Shown: piece by piece, positions 30,961-43,592 of the stretch | Numbering within the stretch: position 1 is the first letter of the stretch | Layout: every line of letters begins with the position of its first letter | DNA from: Megamerina dolium | Taxonomy: Eukaryota > Arthropoda > Insecta > Diptera > Megamerinidae | Assembly (NCBI GenBank): GCA_963854835.1 | Contig: OY978525.1 | Location: forward strand, 31,891,253-31,955,252 | Length of the DNA stretch: 64,000 nt | Direction: 5' to 3' | Translations under genes and position numbers: made by a program | Notes under the pieces: generated by a model | Told to the model about the DNA's origin: nothing | What the model saw: the letters and a program-made list of their open reading frames with translations, nothing else | Databases searched by the model: none

Positions 30961-33900
30961 TTCAAAATGACGGTATTGCCAGATAGAGCAATGAACTAAT
31001 AAACCAGAAGCGACATTTGTTTTCAAATCCGCACGAACTTATTTATACTTGATTAAAAAATCTAATCAATTTCAACTTGTTTACATACTGAATAATGGAG
31101 AATATAATATTTTACCAGCATATGCATTTGGTAATTATTTCAATAAAAAGTATAGAGGTAGTCGTACGTCGATTATTGTCAAGTTAACAGTAGAGCTCAC
31201 TTGCAGGAATATATTTACCCGCAAAATTGATTGATATTAGATTTCTTTATGAAACGTTCATCGTGGCAAAAAGCTAAGCAACATTGCAAGTAGCAAGTAC
31301 TGCTAGAAGTTGGTACGACAGTACAATTTTAAACCTCCGCATGTGAGCATTTAAAAGTTAACTCATAATGGACTTGGTCTCAAAGGAACTTCAAATTCCA
31401 GTATCGTACTTTACGATCCTAAAATGAAAGTGCTTGAGTTAGCAAAGAAAATACAGTTACCAGGTGGTTCAGTGCTTTTTGTATAACGACGTGAATATAA
31501 AGAAGATTACCACACAGTGGGTGTGGTAAGTTAAAATTAGCTAATATTCAATCAATAATGAGAACGCAGAAAACCATTTGTATATGTTTAAGCACAATCC
31601 CAAAGATTTATTTCGCCGAATAATGACTATCGATGAAATACGAATTCACCACTATTCACCTCGTAAAACATATTCTTTGGCAATCTTCAAAAAAGAAAAA
31701 TAATAACAGACTAATATTGTATATTTTATGAAAAAAACCATGTGTTTACAAAAAATCAATGAAGTAAGCTACAAATTGATTTCTCAGCTTCCCATGTTTA
31801 ATATATAGCGTGTACGTGTGCTGATGTTAAAGAAATAATTTAAATGGACCGAATGCACGATTTTATTTTCGCCAGCTCCAGCTGATCGGAAATAAGAATC
31901 TATACGTGTATTTTTTAAGAGTCAAGGATTACGCTTCATTGTTAGGTTCATTATTGAATTTCTTAGTGTTGAATGCCATTACGAACAACCATATGATATT
32001 TTCATTTCAATTATAATTGACACTAATTATGTTATGTTTCTGGTACTGCTTCTATTGGATCTGGATAATTTTTATTTTGATGTTAATTTAATATTATTTT
32101 AGTTTAGAAAATTCCCTTTTTATTTCTGATTAATCTTAATGTTCTTGTTCCTCTTAAAATTTTTAGATAATCTTGAAAATAAATTCTCTTTATATTTCCG
32201 GTCAATCTTGCTGTTTTATTTCTGTCAAAGTTTTTTAATTAATGTTGTAATCTCAGAGAAGTCGTAATTCTTACACAGATAAGTAATAATTTTTTTTATT
32301 GCTTCTTTACACACAATTGTTTTACAATTTGTGGAATAGGTTTAGTTTCTATATATTGTATTTCAATATATGCAATTCAATATATAAAATGGTTCCACTT
32401 CATTTCTTCATTTCTATCTTCATGCTTCATACATTATCCGCTACAGCCATCTTTTGTTGAATTTTCAAATGTAGAAGAATGTGAAATTGAAGTAGAATAA
32501 AATAAAATTGTATAAAAAAAATTTTTTTTTGTAAAATATTGATGGTCGCGAAGCCGGCGACAGGCCTATAAGGGTTATTTTTTTTTTGCGCCCGATCGAT
32601 GGCCGGCTATCAAGAAAGACTTTTATCTGCAAATACTGATGGTCGCGAAACTACGATAAATTAGAAAACATTCTATCAAAAGCAATCCATACTGAAAAAA
32701 TTTTATGATGTTTCAACTTAAAAAAAAATATTTAAAATTTATTACGTAATTTTATGGCTATTAATATGGTTCTAAATTTTCTATAGGTCAATAGTGATTA
32801 TTTTAGGGGAAAAAAATCGGTTTTTGAACAAAAAAATTTTAATTTTTTATTTTGATCATAACTTTTAAAATATTCAAAATAATTAAAAAGACTTTTTATA
32901 CCCATATTGTAAAAAAAAATTTCGAATTTATAGAGTAATTTCGATCTTAGGTTTGAACTTTGACCTTGTGCCACGCCTAATATGGGCGTTAGCGAAAAAC
33001 AATTTTTGGTTTTTTATATTCACAAAAATAGACTCTGTACGAATAATTTTTTTTTCTTTAAGTATGCTATTCTGCACTTGTGCCTTTTTCATTTCTCAAA
33101 CAACCAGTAATTTTAAAATCAATTTCCAACAAGTAGAATTTGATTTCATTCCAGCTACAAGTGCAATTACAAATATCTGTTTTCTCATTTTAAATAAATT
33201 TATACCAAGGCAGCAGCATTGAATCAAATATAGTCAAGAAACCATAATGAGTGATTCGACAAATCAAATTTTTCTAATGACATCGATTCGAATCTCAGAC
33301 TAAAAGTGCTGAGTTAAACTTTATAAAGTAGAAATAAAAATAGTTTTGGAAGAAATATTGCGTTCCTTATTTGCCTACGTCCTATTAATCCGCCTTGTAC
33401 CTAAATATTCGCTGCAATTAAGTTTAGAAAGCACTGCAGTATTGCACACAATTTGAGCACCTATTATGTTTTGAGTGGACTTTAATAAATATATCATCAA
33501 ACAATATATACAAAATTTTCTTTAATTCGGCGAGCGTGAGGTTGGGTGTCGTACACCCGGATTCTAATAAAACGCTCTATAATTTTGCATCAAATCGCAG
33601 AGTGGTAGTAATACGACTCACTCGTCCGCTGATCGGCAAGTGTTATAGATGATTTCAAAGTACTCAGCGGATGAGTTATACCCACCCTAAGCTATTCAAC
33701 TCAAGAGAAATAACTCAAGTCTGATTAATTATTATGGAACAGAAATAGTTTTTTTATAATAGGTTATTGTTAAACTTAAATTATAATATAAACAAAAGGC
33801 TTATGTTTCATGTTTTTATATTTTATTCCAAGATAAATGATAGCTTGGTGCCAAATATTTAAATTTCAACTTGATATGGTTACTTCGTTAATAAATGCAT

Positions 33901-34379
33901 AAACTTAAAAATTTCATATATTTTATTATTTAATAAATCTAGAGTATAGTTAGCATTCACAAAAATAATAGTCGTGTTTTCTTCGAGAACTCGCTATATT
34001 TGTGACAATTAAACGAAATACTTAGATGTTAAGTTTTCTAAAAAGAGTTGATTTGATTTATATTTTATAAATAACTTTCAAGTAGAACAAATTCTGATTA
34101 TCTAACGGATAAATGTTTGAAAAATAGTTAAATAATTTTGCGACGAAATTTTTCCTTTTCTCTTTCTTCTTCATTATAACATTTTTGGAGTTTAAATAAA
34201 TAAATATCGATAAGTAACATCTTTGTATAGTAGAAAAAATGAAAGTAATTGGCAACATTGAACTAACAAAACTTCCTAAAACCTCTAAAAGCTAAAATTA
34301 ATTTCGAAGAAAGATTTGTCGAAATACTCAATAATAAACTATATTTCGAAGAATATAACTACCCTGAATATATATAAAA
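30961..34379. other. Intergenic region between Gr-C and Gr-D
   Basis: 31140-31510 and 33215-33440 are the counterparts of the blocks left of Gr-C. 32530-32660 has a repeated GATGGTCGCGAA word about 105 bp apart. 32820-33240 is AT-rich, with one ORF of no recognisable product. The stretch 33530-33720, with fewer AT runs, could be an element remnant but was not identified. Confidence 0.5.
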
Positions 34380-34620
34380 TATATATAATTTACAGCAAGA
34401 AAATAACTATGAAATCAAGAGCGATTTTAGTTTATCCCACATGAATGACGAGGAACGTCAGACAACCTCAAGGCTGATTACTGACTTCAGAGACTTATTT
34501 TTTAAGGATGGGAATATATTATCTTGCAAAAACGAGATTAATTACGAAATAGTAACTACAAATGATAGACCCATATATTCTAAAATTTATAAATACCCTC
34601 AAGTGCATTCAGAAACGTAA
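34380..34620 (+). pseudogene. Gypsy-type pol fragment (pre-RT region)
   Basis: A plus-strand open stretch reads ERQTTSRLITDFRDLFF, then CKNEINYEIVTT and RPIYSKIYKYPQVHSE, which resembles the region just before the RT domain of gypsy/17.6-type elements (usual endings PIYTKSYRYP). It stops at 34618. Nothing further of the element is recognisable. It sits in the Gr-C/Gr-D interval. Confidence 0.6.
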
Positions 34621-34836
34621 CTAACGTCTAATATAAATTAAGTTTTAATATAAAAAAAAAAAAATAAAAAACTGAATAGGTTTGTCACCCCACCTCACGC
34701 CGCGTGCTACAAACTTGAACCTTACGCTCCCAGATTAATGTCTTTCAAACGGAACAAACTTTTATTAAAATGATTGAGGACAAAGCCATAGAAATATAAT
34801 AAACACTAATAAACTAGAATATACTAGAAATATCAC
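34621..34836. other. Gr-D downstream flank
   Basis: A short interval with an A-run near 34650. The last 30 bp before the Gr-D stop also match the Gr-C 3' flank. Confidence 0.5.
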
Positions 34837-36126
34837 TTATTTCCTTTCGCTAAGCATTTGTAGTTGCATTAAAACTGTAACTTTGACAGCGGCCGTAAGA
34901 AAATAGACCAAACATATTTCTCGATTAAATTCAATGAAACCACCTATACAATATTGTAATTTATTGCAACGCAAATAAATGCACATATTATCCAGCTGCA
35001 AAAAAAAGGAATAAATAGGATATATTCATAAACAAAAGAAAATGATCATTCAACATACTGCTTGCGAAATATGTTGAAACTTTCGAACTTGTAGGAATTC
35101 ACTAAATTCACGCAATAATTGACCGGTCTCGTTGCATGAAGTAAGAACACCATCAATAGCAGCAATCATTAGCCATAAATCCAAATAGTAAAATATCATT
35201 GTAATATAACCATTTAAATTAGCCATTAGTTCGATTTCCATATAACCAGTTGCGATTAGTACAACATGATATATGATGCTCACATTTGTTGCATATGTTT
35301 TCAACATGATCATAGCAATCGGTGTGCCAAAAATTCGTAAAAATCTCATTGTTGTATTGTAACAGTGGAAATGCATCACAGTCAGTGTATTAATGCGTTC
35401 AACCAATTGTTTTGCTGCTCTAATATTTGTTTCATTCGAATTATCTACTACTATTTGATGCAATTTCTGTCGCAATTCATGCAGGGTTGTATTTATGTAG
35501 ACAAATTGACGATACAAAATGCATAGCATCAAAAAGTATTGATTGGTCGTAGTCAATAGTATATTGGTCAGTACTGTTATGATGAATATAAATACGAAGA
35601 AATTCAGTTCACGATTACTTTCCATTGTTAAAAATAAACATATTGAAGCGATGATAAAGACATTTGTTAATGAAACTTTCCAAATCAAATAACAATCAAT
35701 ACGATGTGCGAAATTATGTATTTTTTCACCAGCTTCTTTATGGTCTAGTCGATATTGTCGATAGCTTCTCGAGTAGCCCAAATGTGTTTCGAAAATATCC
35801 ATCAGCGTTTGACGCTGAAACCACAGTTGCCACAAAATCGATAGAAGTGTCAGAACACGTGTCGCATTCACTACAATATATGTCCAGAGGAGTATCGAAT
35901 TTTCATCTAAATAACTTGTTCCCATTAGATCATTTGTATATGTTATCGGTATCGTAGCCAAGATACTGCAATGTATAATAAGTGAATAAACGATATAAAA
36001 CTTTGAGTATCGAAATCTTAAATGTTTCATATCCAATGGTGCCGGTAAAAGTCCTAATATTAGCGAATTGTAATAGAATGCCAACAAAGTGTATTGCAAC
36101 AGATATTCAAAAAATGATTTCTTCAT
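34837..36126 (-). CDS. Gr-D: Gr22-like gustatory receptor, intact
   Basis: A 408-residue receptor from exons 35059-36126 and 34837-34995 with a 63-bp phase-0 intron (donor GTATGT, acceptor ending TTTTGCAG). The start Met 36126 and N-terminus MKKSFFEYLLQY match Gr-C exactly. It differs from Gr-C in scattered residues (for example ITYTNDLMGTSYLDEN versus MTYTKDLVGKSHLDEN) and lacks four residues in the intracellular loop (LHQIV versus LHLLLHQIV). Exon 2 keeps CNKLQYCIGGFIEF and VKVTVLMQL. It is intact, so both duplicates may be expressed. No regulatory difference can be read from sequence. Confidence 0.9.
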
Positions 36127-38278
36127 GATTTCCTTCTCAATCTATATGAACATTCCGTGTAATAAGTATTCATTAGATAGATACTCCAGAATCAACTAAA
36201 TACTAATATTTTATTATATATTTTTTATCTGAATAATGAATATTTCGCCCAAGTTGCCTAAGTAATCATGTTTACATAGGCAAAATAAAAAGCAAATTGA
36301 ATAATTGACCAATAAATGTATGTGTCAATGCACTAACAATGAAAAATATACAATACTTATATTATATTTAGAGAAAAAAGGAACAGTATGTTAAAAAAAA
36401 AAACTTCGTTTTAGGTGAGTTTTTTGCTTGTGTTTGTGCTGGTTAAGAGAATGTCGGAATAACATTGGTCAATCACGCCACACAAAAAACAAAGTGTTAA
36501 ATCGTAGTTTCGTGGATTCTAAATGACGTCACAAAAGCATCTGAATCCGCCATAATTGAAGTTAGGGCCAAAAAGCATTCCTAGAATTGTTGCTCGATTC
36601 AGAAATTCCAAACTTTGTTCCTCGAAGATAAAAATACAAATAAATAACTAAAATGTGAAAATACAATATTTCAGGAAAATCCCCTATTTTCGTGCTACTA
36701 CATACAAATAGAGAAGCGAATGACTAAGTTGAATCTTGTTGTAAAAAATTCAGCTCAGTATGCACAGAGTTACAGCTTTAAAACTAAATATTTTCCTGCG
36801 CAAAATATGAAAAATACGATATATTTGAATACATAATACTTTTGTATGGAGTGTAGGCATGGTTTTCATCAAATTCAAACCATTATGTTTTGTTAATTAG
36901 TAAATCATTCGTAACCTCCCATACTTTTGTATGGGTGGTTAGCGTGTGTTGCATCACATTTTCAAAATCATGAATTCATACAGTGAATATGTGAATATGT
37001 ACCAAGTTTCTACTTCCTAATTTCATATTCTTGTGCGCAAACTGTGGAATCATACATTATAAAACACACTTTTGTATGAGAGGTAGGTGTGGTTTCATCT
37101 ATTTTTTAATGAACATTTTTTAAGTACATTTTTATTAAGTTTCGTTACTTTCAACTTGATAGCTTTACATTTTCGTGCGCAAAGTGTGAAAACATCCATA
37201 GGATCCAAAGGAGCTTACCTTTATATGGCAGGTAGGCGTAGTTTTAATTCGATTAAATTCATTTTAAATTATTGTATGTTCGTTTTCTGGTCAAATTAGC
37301 ACAAATCTTTGAATAGATGGTGGAATAAGTAACTCGCACTTGAGACATACAGACACCTTAACCCTGTATTCACATCCACAATTGTTTTAGATATTAAATT
37401 CAGCACAGAATTAGAAGAGGCCTACTTATGCTAATCAATTTTGAATAGCAAATCCTCTTCTGAATCATTGCCGTAAAGCACTTTTTATGGTATTTTCAAA
37501 GCTAATCCTTACTGTCACTGGGCATCTTTCGAAAGAATAAAATGTTGTCTTTGAGAATATAATACCGTTTCATTGGTCGAACGGGAATCCAACCGGTATC
37601 CTTATGCCACTTAAAAATATACGTATGTACTTTTCAAAAGTAAAATCGCAGAAGTAAATTATATTATTGAAATATACCTTATGTGACCTTTTATTGAACA
37701 CACTGTAGTTGATAAAATAATTAGTCGATTTAACTCATTAAGATGTATATAGTGTGATACAAAAGCAATGTCAATAATTTATTATCCATTTTTCGATTAG
37801 AAAATTTGATTTTATCATTAGTAGTTTTCAGACTTGAGCTTGGTCGCATTATCAATGGCTTAGGCATCTAAATTGAAATACTATCGTAAAGTATAGTAGA
37901 ATAAAAACCATAAATTTCAGTCATTGACTTAGTTTCCTCCAAATTGAAGCTGTCCTACTGGACTTAACGAAATTGTTACTAAAACTAGACTTAATAATTC
38001 AAAGAAGTAATTTCACGTTGTTCGCACAATTGTTATTTCCCCTTTAATAGCGCTTTTCATTTTACTTTGCTTGTTTATTTTTCACTTGTTTCATTTTTTA
38101 TTACTATTTCTTGTGCTCTCACTCAAAATTTTATTACATTTTGAACCAACAATACGATAATTCACCATCAGATCAAAGTCGTCAAGCGTGAATAAGAACA
38201 ATTGAAACATTTGCGCTGCAACTTTTAGTCGGCGTATCTGAATGGTAAAGTATTGTACAATACATACAAAGACTTGCA
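36127..38278. other. Gr-D upstream region and type B array
   Basis: 36127-36560 is the duplicate of the Gr-C upstream flank. From about 36780 to 37330 a module repeats roughly four times, with TTTTGTATGG(A/G)G and TAGGCxTGGTTTTxATC at about 36840, 36915, 37065 and 37215. The remainder has no recognisable gene. Confidence 0.55.
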
Positions 38279-39065
38279 CAGGGTGATTTGTTAAGAGCAT
38301 TCGGATGTGATTAAAAAACATAAAATAAAATTTAGAGAAATGCTTGAAATCTTTATTTGAGTCGATATAATTCAATGTTTAAAGATGATTTTATGTAATA
38401 TTGACCGCGGCTGCGTCTCAAATGGTTCATACACTGGGTCCAATTTTGGCATACCCTCTCCAACACATCGGCCGGTATCTCACGAATAAATTCTTCAATA
38501 TTGGCCTCCAGTGCGTCAACCGTTGCGGGCTTGTCGCTATAAACATGAGCCTTAACATAGTCCCACAAAAAATAGTCTAAAGGAGTTAAATCACATGATC
38601 TAGGCCGGCCCCAAACTTGAATAAAATGTTCACCGAACTCGCTTCTGAATTGGGTCATTGCTTCGCGTGTTGTGTGGCATGTGGCACCATGTTATTGAAG
38701 CCACATGTCAGCCAAGCCCAGCTCTTCCATTTTGAGCAAAAAAAAGTTTGTAATCATCGCACAGTAGTGCTCGCCATTCACAGTAATGTTCCTGCCTTCG
38801 TGGTATTTGAAAAAGTACAGCCTAATGATGCCACCGGCCCATAATCCACAGCAAACAGTACATTTTTGGGGACCCATTGGCAGTTCTTGCACTCCTTCTG
38901 GTTGCTTTTCAACCATATATGAACCGAGCATGCATTTTGATAATAAAATTCAATAATCTGCAAGACTGACCAAACCAACATGTTTGACAGTAACATGTTA
39001 CACGAAAACAGCTGAGTGGCCAAAAACAGTGTTGCCAAAAGGAAAGTTTCTAAAAAATCACCCTG
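38279..39065 (-). mobile_element. Internally deleted mariner-like element (DUF4817-type family)
   Basis: Bounded by CAGGGTGATTTGTTA at the left and the complement of CAGGGTGATTTTTTA at the right (39051-39065), the same ends as the element at 62.8-63.9 kb. The minus-strand C-terminal part (38353-38658) has RPRSCDLTPLDYFLW with the third catalytic Asp, then LEANIEEFIREIPADVLERV and WTQCMNHLRRSRG. Upstream frames give GVQELPMGPQKCTVCCGLWA and TVNGEHYCAMI. The N-terminal DNA-binding part is mostly absent, so the copy is non-autonomous. Confidence 0.8.
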
Positions 39066-39445
39066 CACAAGAATAGCTCTAACAAATTTAATTAAAATTA
39101 ATAGAAATTATGGCTTAACGTATGCAAAATTGGCAAGATAAAAACTCAAAATAGTTTGTAGGCAGGAAATATTTATGCAGCAGTATGATTTAAATGAGCT
39201 TGTGCTTTATTATTATTATTTTTTATCTCTCCCTCTCTCTCTCAAGTAGCAAAAGTTGTTATTTGAACAACTATAGTCGAGTAAGAGAAGCAGCTGGACA
39301 AACATAGGCATGCTTGTTAAGAATAATGATGAAAAAAGGAAGGTAGTTACCTACTTACTTACTGTGAGCAAGCCGTTGTGCATTGGGTATTGTCTGTCTT
39401 AATAGTTTTATGTATGTATATGTATATGAAGAGTGTATACATATA
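39066..39445. other. No gene seen
   Basis: AT-rich, with a (TC)n stretch near 39225-39245. Nothing else. Confidence 0.4.
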
Positions 39446-40304
39446 CAGTGGCGAGCAATACCGGTCGAATGTTTTTGAATCTTCGACTTATGTTGCTGTA
39501 GAATATTAAATAATAATTAAATTTGTTTGAAATTTTTAAATTTGATTCTTTATTTACTTATCTTAACGTAAATCAATATTAAAAAATATTAAAAAAAACG
39601 TAAACCAATAAATTCATAAGAAAACGTGGCACGTCGGTCCGATACATAAAATAAACGGAATAATGAGAAAGGAAGACTACCTTAGTATTCTGCGAGCATA
39701 TTTGCCTGAGTTTGTTGATGAATGCGCGTACCCAATAGGGGAAATCATATTTCAACAGGATGGAGATCCGAAACATACCGCCAAAATAGTGAAAGAGTGG
39801 CTTGCAAATCAACAATTTAATACACTCAAATGGCCTGCGCAAAGCCAAGATCTCAACCCAATTGAGAATTTGTGGGCTATTGTCAAGCGAACGCTGTCCC
39901 AGCACGACCATCAAAAAACTTGGACAAGCTATGGGAGCGCGTCAAGGTTGCCTGGAGCAATATACCACACAGCACAATTGAAAAGTTAGTGGAAAGTATG
40001 CCAAAAAGAATAAATAGTGTTTTAAAAAGAAAAGTTCTTTGGTCAAAATATTAAAATTTTAAATGAATTTAAGATTTTTATGTACTGAGAGCGGCGTGCA
40101 AAACTGGACGCATTGAGTTGTTTTGTTTTTCCAATGAAATTATTGGTTTATGTTTTTTAAATATTTTTTTATATTAGTTGACGTTGAAATAAGTAAATAA
40201 AGAATCAAATTTGAAAATTTCAAACAAATAGAATTATTATTTCATATTTTACAGAAACATAAGTCGGAGTTTGAAAAATATCCGACCGGTATTGCTCGCC
40301 ACTG
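39446..40304 (+). mobile_element. Tc1-like element with about 125-bp inverted repeats
   Basis: An 859-bp element flanked by TA (39444-39445, 40305-40306). Both ends begin CAGTGGCGAGCAATACCGGT and remain similar in inverted orientation for about 125 bp. The interior encodes only the C-terminal half of a Tc1-type transposase, with a frameshift. It is a deleted, non-autonomous copy. Confidence 0.9.
39663..40054 (+). pseudogene. Tc1-type transposase C-terminal fragment
   Basis: Residues include FQQDGDPKHTAKIVKEWL (second catalytic Asp region) and WPAQSQDLNPIENLWAIVK with the third acidic residue as Glu, fitting the DD34E Tc1 group. After a frameshift near 39890-39910 the frame continues LDKLWERVKVAWSNIP and MPKRINSVLKRK to 40051. 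The N-terminal DNA-binding half and the first Asp are deleted. Confidence 0.85.
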
Positions 40305-41759
40305 TATGTATATTGTAAGAATATTCATTTGTTCGCAAACATAAGTATTATGATCGCTATGAATTCTTAAAAGAGCAGAAAATTTTTCAAAAATAACTAT
40401 TTATAATGATTAATTTTTTTATATGTATATCTTACTAAGAAGGAAACTATGTAGAAGAATGCTTCAACAATTATGCGTATTTCACATTTTCTTATTTTTC
40501 TACTACTCAAATTCCAATATAAATTGAAAGGCGTAAAGAATTTTTATTTTTTTTATAAGTATGGCATTTTCTTATTAGACTGTTGGGAAAGACGTTCAGC
40601 GGTGGGTAAATATTGGATATTTGTATAGCAGATTACTTAATACGAACTCTTAGCTCTTCCTCGTCAACATCGGTTTCGAAGTTAGAGTGACACTTGAAAA
40701 ACTGATGCTTTATGCAGCTACCTCGAATTTTCTTCATTCCACATACAATCACGAATTTAAAAACCAAAAATTCCAACCACTTAAAATGCGCAAATATCCA
40801 AATATTCTCTATGCAAAAACTACAATTTCCCATACTGCTAATGAAAATTATATGTATGTATTTGTTCAGCATAATACCATACCAAATCATTTTAAGAAAA
40901 TACTACGACTTCTTCGACATGATAAATATGCTGACGTTGAGTTGATAGGATAGCGCAAGTATGCTCAACCACTTATTCATATATTTCAGTTTGATTGGTA
41001 CTAGTTATAAGCCAGCCACAGCTATCAACAGGAATGTTATTCAACGAAAAAAAAAAAATAAATAAAATTATATTAAATGTAGAAAATCCTTAGTTAGAAG
41101 AAAAAGTACTTTTTAACCACAATTCATAAGTTGGATTTTAGTTTTGGTTTTTATTTTATTATTTTCCATTATACCGAGAATATTTTCTGGACGCACTTAT
41201 ATACAAAAAACATTTGTTCCATTTTTGTGGTTTTATTGTGGTTGAATAGTAAGACACTTTGTTTGACTACTAAGGCTGCTAATTTTTGGGCATCATGCTG
41301 ATCCCGGATTTTTCAGGGATTTTAAAGAAGTAATCCCGATATTCTGGGAATTAATAAAACAACAATACAAAGAATATTTATTTGGGGGAGTAGATTAATG
41401 TTGGATTTTTTTTTTTTGCAATATTGGAATTTTATAGAATACTGTCGAAATTTTTTTTATACGATTATATTGTTTTTCGATGTTATTGTAAACAATTTTG
41501 CAATTATTTTATTTCGGCTTTATTGCAAATATTCTTCAACATTTAAAGTTTGGAATTAGAAGACGAATTAATATTTTTTCAAAGTCTTGTGAAGTGAAAA
41601 AGGTGAGCAGGACAAGAACCAGGGCACTCAGTCAAACAACTTTGTACACAAAAACTCAAACTCATACTATTATAAGAAAGTTCGGAATTAGGAATGAGGA
41701 ATTTAGGAATCAGACTCCACATTATTTAAATGATTATATGACTGCTGAATTTATAGTAA
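40305..41759. other. No convincing gene
   Basis: An 88-codon plus-strand ORF at 40687-40950 (YMYVFVQHNTIPNHFKKILR) overlaps an 85-codon minus-strand ORF. Neither has a known domain and neither is clearly real. The CCCGGATTTTT word near 41300 is shared with about 9.45 kb. Confidence 0.4.
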
Positions 41760-42105
41760 CCCATCCGATCAGTTCTTGCTGGAACTGATTTCCTAATATC
41801 TCTTTAATCGATGCGCAGCTTATATCACAGAAAGGTTCAGGATCTATCACTGGAGATGATGAGTCGGCTCACGCTATTTCGTCCGCTACTTCATTACCCT
41901 CATTGCCTCTGGTTCCCGGCAACTATCATAATGTAACCCTATTGTTTACGTTGAGTTGTTATAAAACTAAAAAACATTCTTTAACTATATTTGGGGAAAA
42001 CATCCGCTAAGAGAAATCATTAATGGCAGTTTGGTTATCAGAATAGATGAGAATTTAAGCACCTTTAGGACTTCTAGCCAAAAGATGAGTTACGCAACAT
42101 TCAAT
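41760..42105 (-). pseudogene. RNase H end of a LINE relic
   Basis: Minus-strand pieces read GTRGNEGNEVADEIA, the end of an RNase H domain in LOA/I-type LINEs (usual GxxGNExADxxA), then SSSPVIDPEPFCDIS and SIKEIL, the usual following stretch. Several stops are present. The SINE at 42106 sits immediately beside it and may have interrupted it. Confidence 0.6.
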
Positions 42106-42390
42106 ATTAAAAAAAAAAAAAAATTTATAAATATGTGGCACTTATAAGCTCCGAAAGGCCCATTGGTCGAGCTTCTTTTGTGACAGCACTTCCTCTGAGC
42201 TTTGTCATAGAGTTCTCTTAGAAGCTTTTCCATGGCAAATTGTTACTGCGGGAAGAATTGCCAATTGCTTGCCGACCCGTGGGTACCGTTTGAAAGAAAA
42301 ATATTTTCAATATATTGAATTGGGAGTGGGATTGAAGCCACGACCTACAAATCAGAAGGCCAACCCACTAACCACTGAGCTACGGCATCC
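42106..42390 (-). repeat. tRNA-derived SINE, copy 5 (internally deleted)
   Basis: Oligo-T tail (A-run at 42107-42123 on plus), body and tRNA-like head (GAGCTACGGCATCC ending at 42390). It lacks about 70 bp between the GAGCTTC block and GTGACA compared with the 17.2 kb copy. No clean target duplication. Confidence 0.8.
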
Positions 42391-42789
42391 ATATATGGAA
42401 TAGTCAGCGTAATACTTCCATTTTTCAGTGTTGAGCCGATATTATGACAACACTAAAGGCGGGATACCGTGTTCCAGGGATTCGCATAGCTAAGCAGTAC
42501 CTATAAATATTCATATGTAAACGAGTGACGAGTATATGGATGTACAATTTTATAGAGCATAAGTTAAGAAGTGCTACGTGTGTATGTACTTGGACAGAGA
42601 TGTTTACAACGAAGGTCAAAAACTTTGCAAAGATGTCACGCTGAGTTCAGTTTAATTAAAGACGAATGATTTATGACTTTGACAAACGATAGTACGAGTA
42701 CGAGTACGAGTACGAGTACATATAGGTACGAAGGAACTAATATTCCTACATAGGTGGATGGGTACCTGTAGACCAGACGTATATTTATA
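42391..42789. other. No gene; short (GAGTAC)n tract
   Basis: A (GAGTAC)n tract lies at about 42690-42719. Nothing else was recognised. Confidence 0.6.
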
Positions 42790-43592
42790 AAGGGTTATCC
42801 ATTTCGCGGTTTCAAAAGTATAGGGCTAGAATTCGACATCTGTCAAACTGAGTTGTTAAAACAATTTCTTTCTTTTTCAGTTCAAAGTCTGACATTTGCG
42901 AAAATGGATCGATAACTATCGCACAACGCATTAAAATTGTAAAAACCTACTACAAAAATGGTGATTCTGCCACAGCCACATATCGTGCTTTAAGAGGAGA
43001 TTATGGTTTACATAATCGTCCAACTACGCAAGCAATTGGCAAAATTGTGAAGAAATATGAAGAGACTGGATCGGTTACAGATATTGTAAGGCCTGTGCAT
43101 CATCGTTTCGCTCGTACCACCGAAAATATCGCTGCTGTAAGTGAAAGTGTTGACGAAGACCCGAATGTGTCAATTCCTCGTCGTTCTCAGGCTTTATTGC
43201 AAGAGAAATTTTCTGGCCGCGTAATTTCTCGTCGTGGCGATATCAAGTGGCCACCAAGATCATGCGATTTGACACCGCTTGACTTTTTTTTGTGGGGCTA
43301 CGCGAAAGACCGTGTTTATGCAGATAAACCTTTAACTCTTGAGCACCTAAAAACCCACATTCGTCACGTTATGGCTGAGATACCGCCCAATATGTGTCAA
43401 AAAGTGGTCGAAAATTACCTCAAAAGAATCGATGCTTGCAACAATTCGCGTGGTGGTCATTTAAATGATGTAGTATTTCACACATAATGTCAACGTTCAA
43501 ACTTTATAACAAAAAAGAAATATCATGATAAAAAATATTTTATATGTGTTTTATTTACATTTATTTTTGAAACCGCAAAATGGATAACCCTT
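42790..43592 (+). mobile_element. Deleted mariner-like element with fused HTH/C-terminal ORF
   Basis: An 803-bp element with inverted repeats of about 28 bp (AAGGGTTATCCATTTCGCGG left, matched at the right), flanked by TA (42788-42789 and 43593-43594). It contains a transposase gene with a large internal deletion. Its sequence is close to the copy at 47.5 kb, so both belong to one family. Confidence 0.9.
42904..43487 (+). pseudogene. Fused N- and C-terminal transposase fragment
   Basis: The helix-turn-helix part (IAQRIKIVKTYYKNGD, then YRALRGDYG, DUF4817-type) is joined in one frame to the C-terminal catalytic end (PPRSCDLTPLDFFLWGYAK with the third Asp). The first and second catalytic Asp blocks, seen in the 47.5 kb copy, are deleted. 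One base is missing at codon 3 of the annotated start (GATCGATAAC versus GATCGCTTAAC), so the frame of ATG 42904 ends at once. The downstream frame remains open from about 42906 to 43487. A translated product, if made from a later start, could bind but not cut. Confidence 0.8.

Noticed and set aside
40687..40950. 88-codon ORF overlapping an ORF on the other strand
   Set aside because: No domain, no repeat and no coding bias evident; kept only as an open stretch.
42690..42719. Short direct repeats as a possible CRISPR array
   Set aside because: A simple (GAGTAC)n microsatellite without spacers in a eukaryotic genome.
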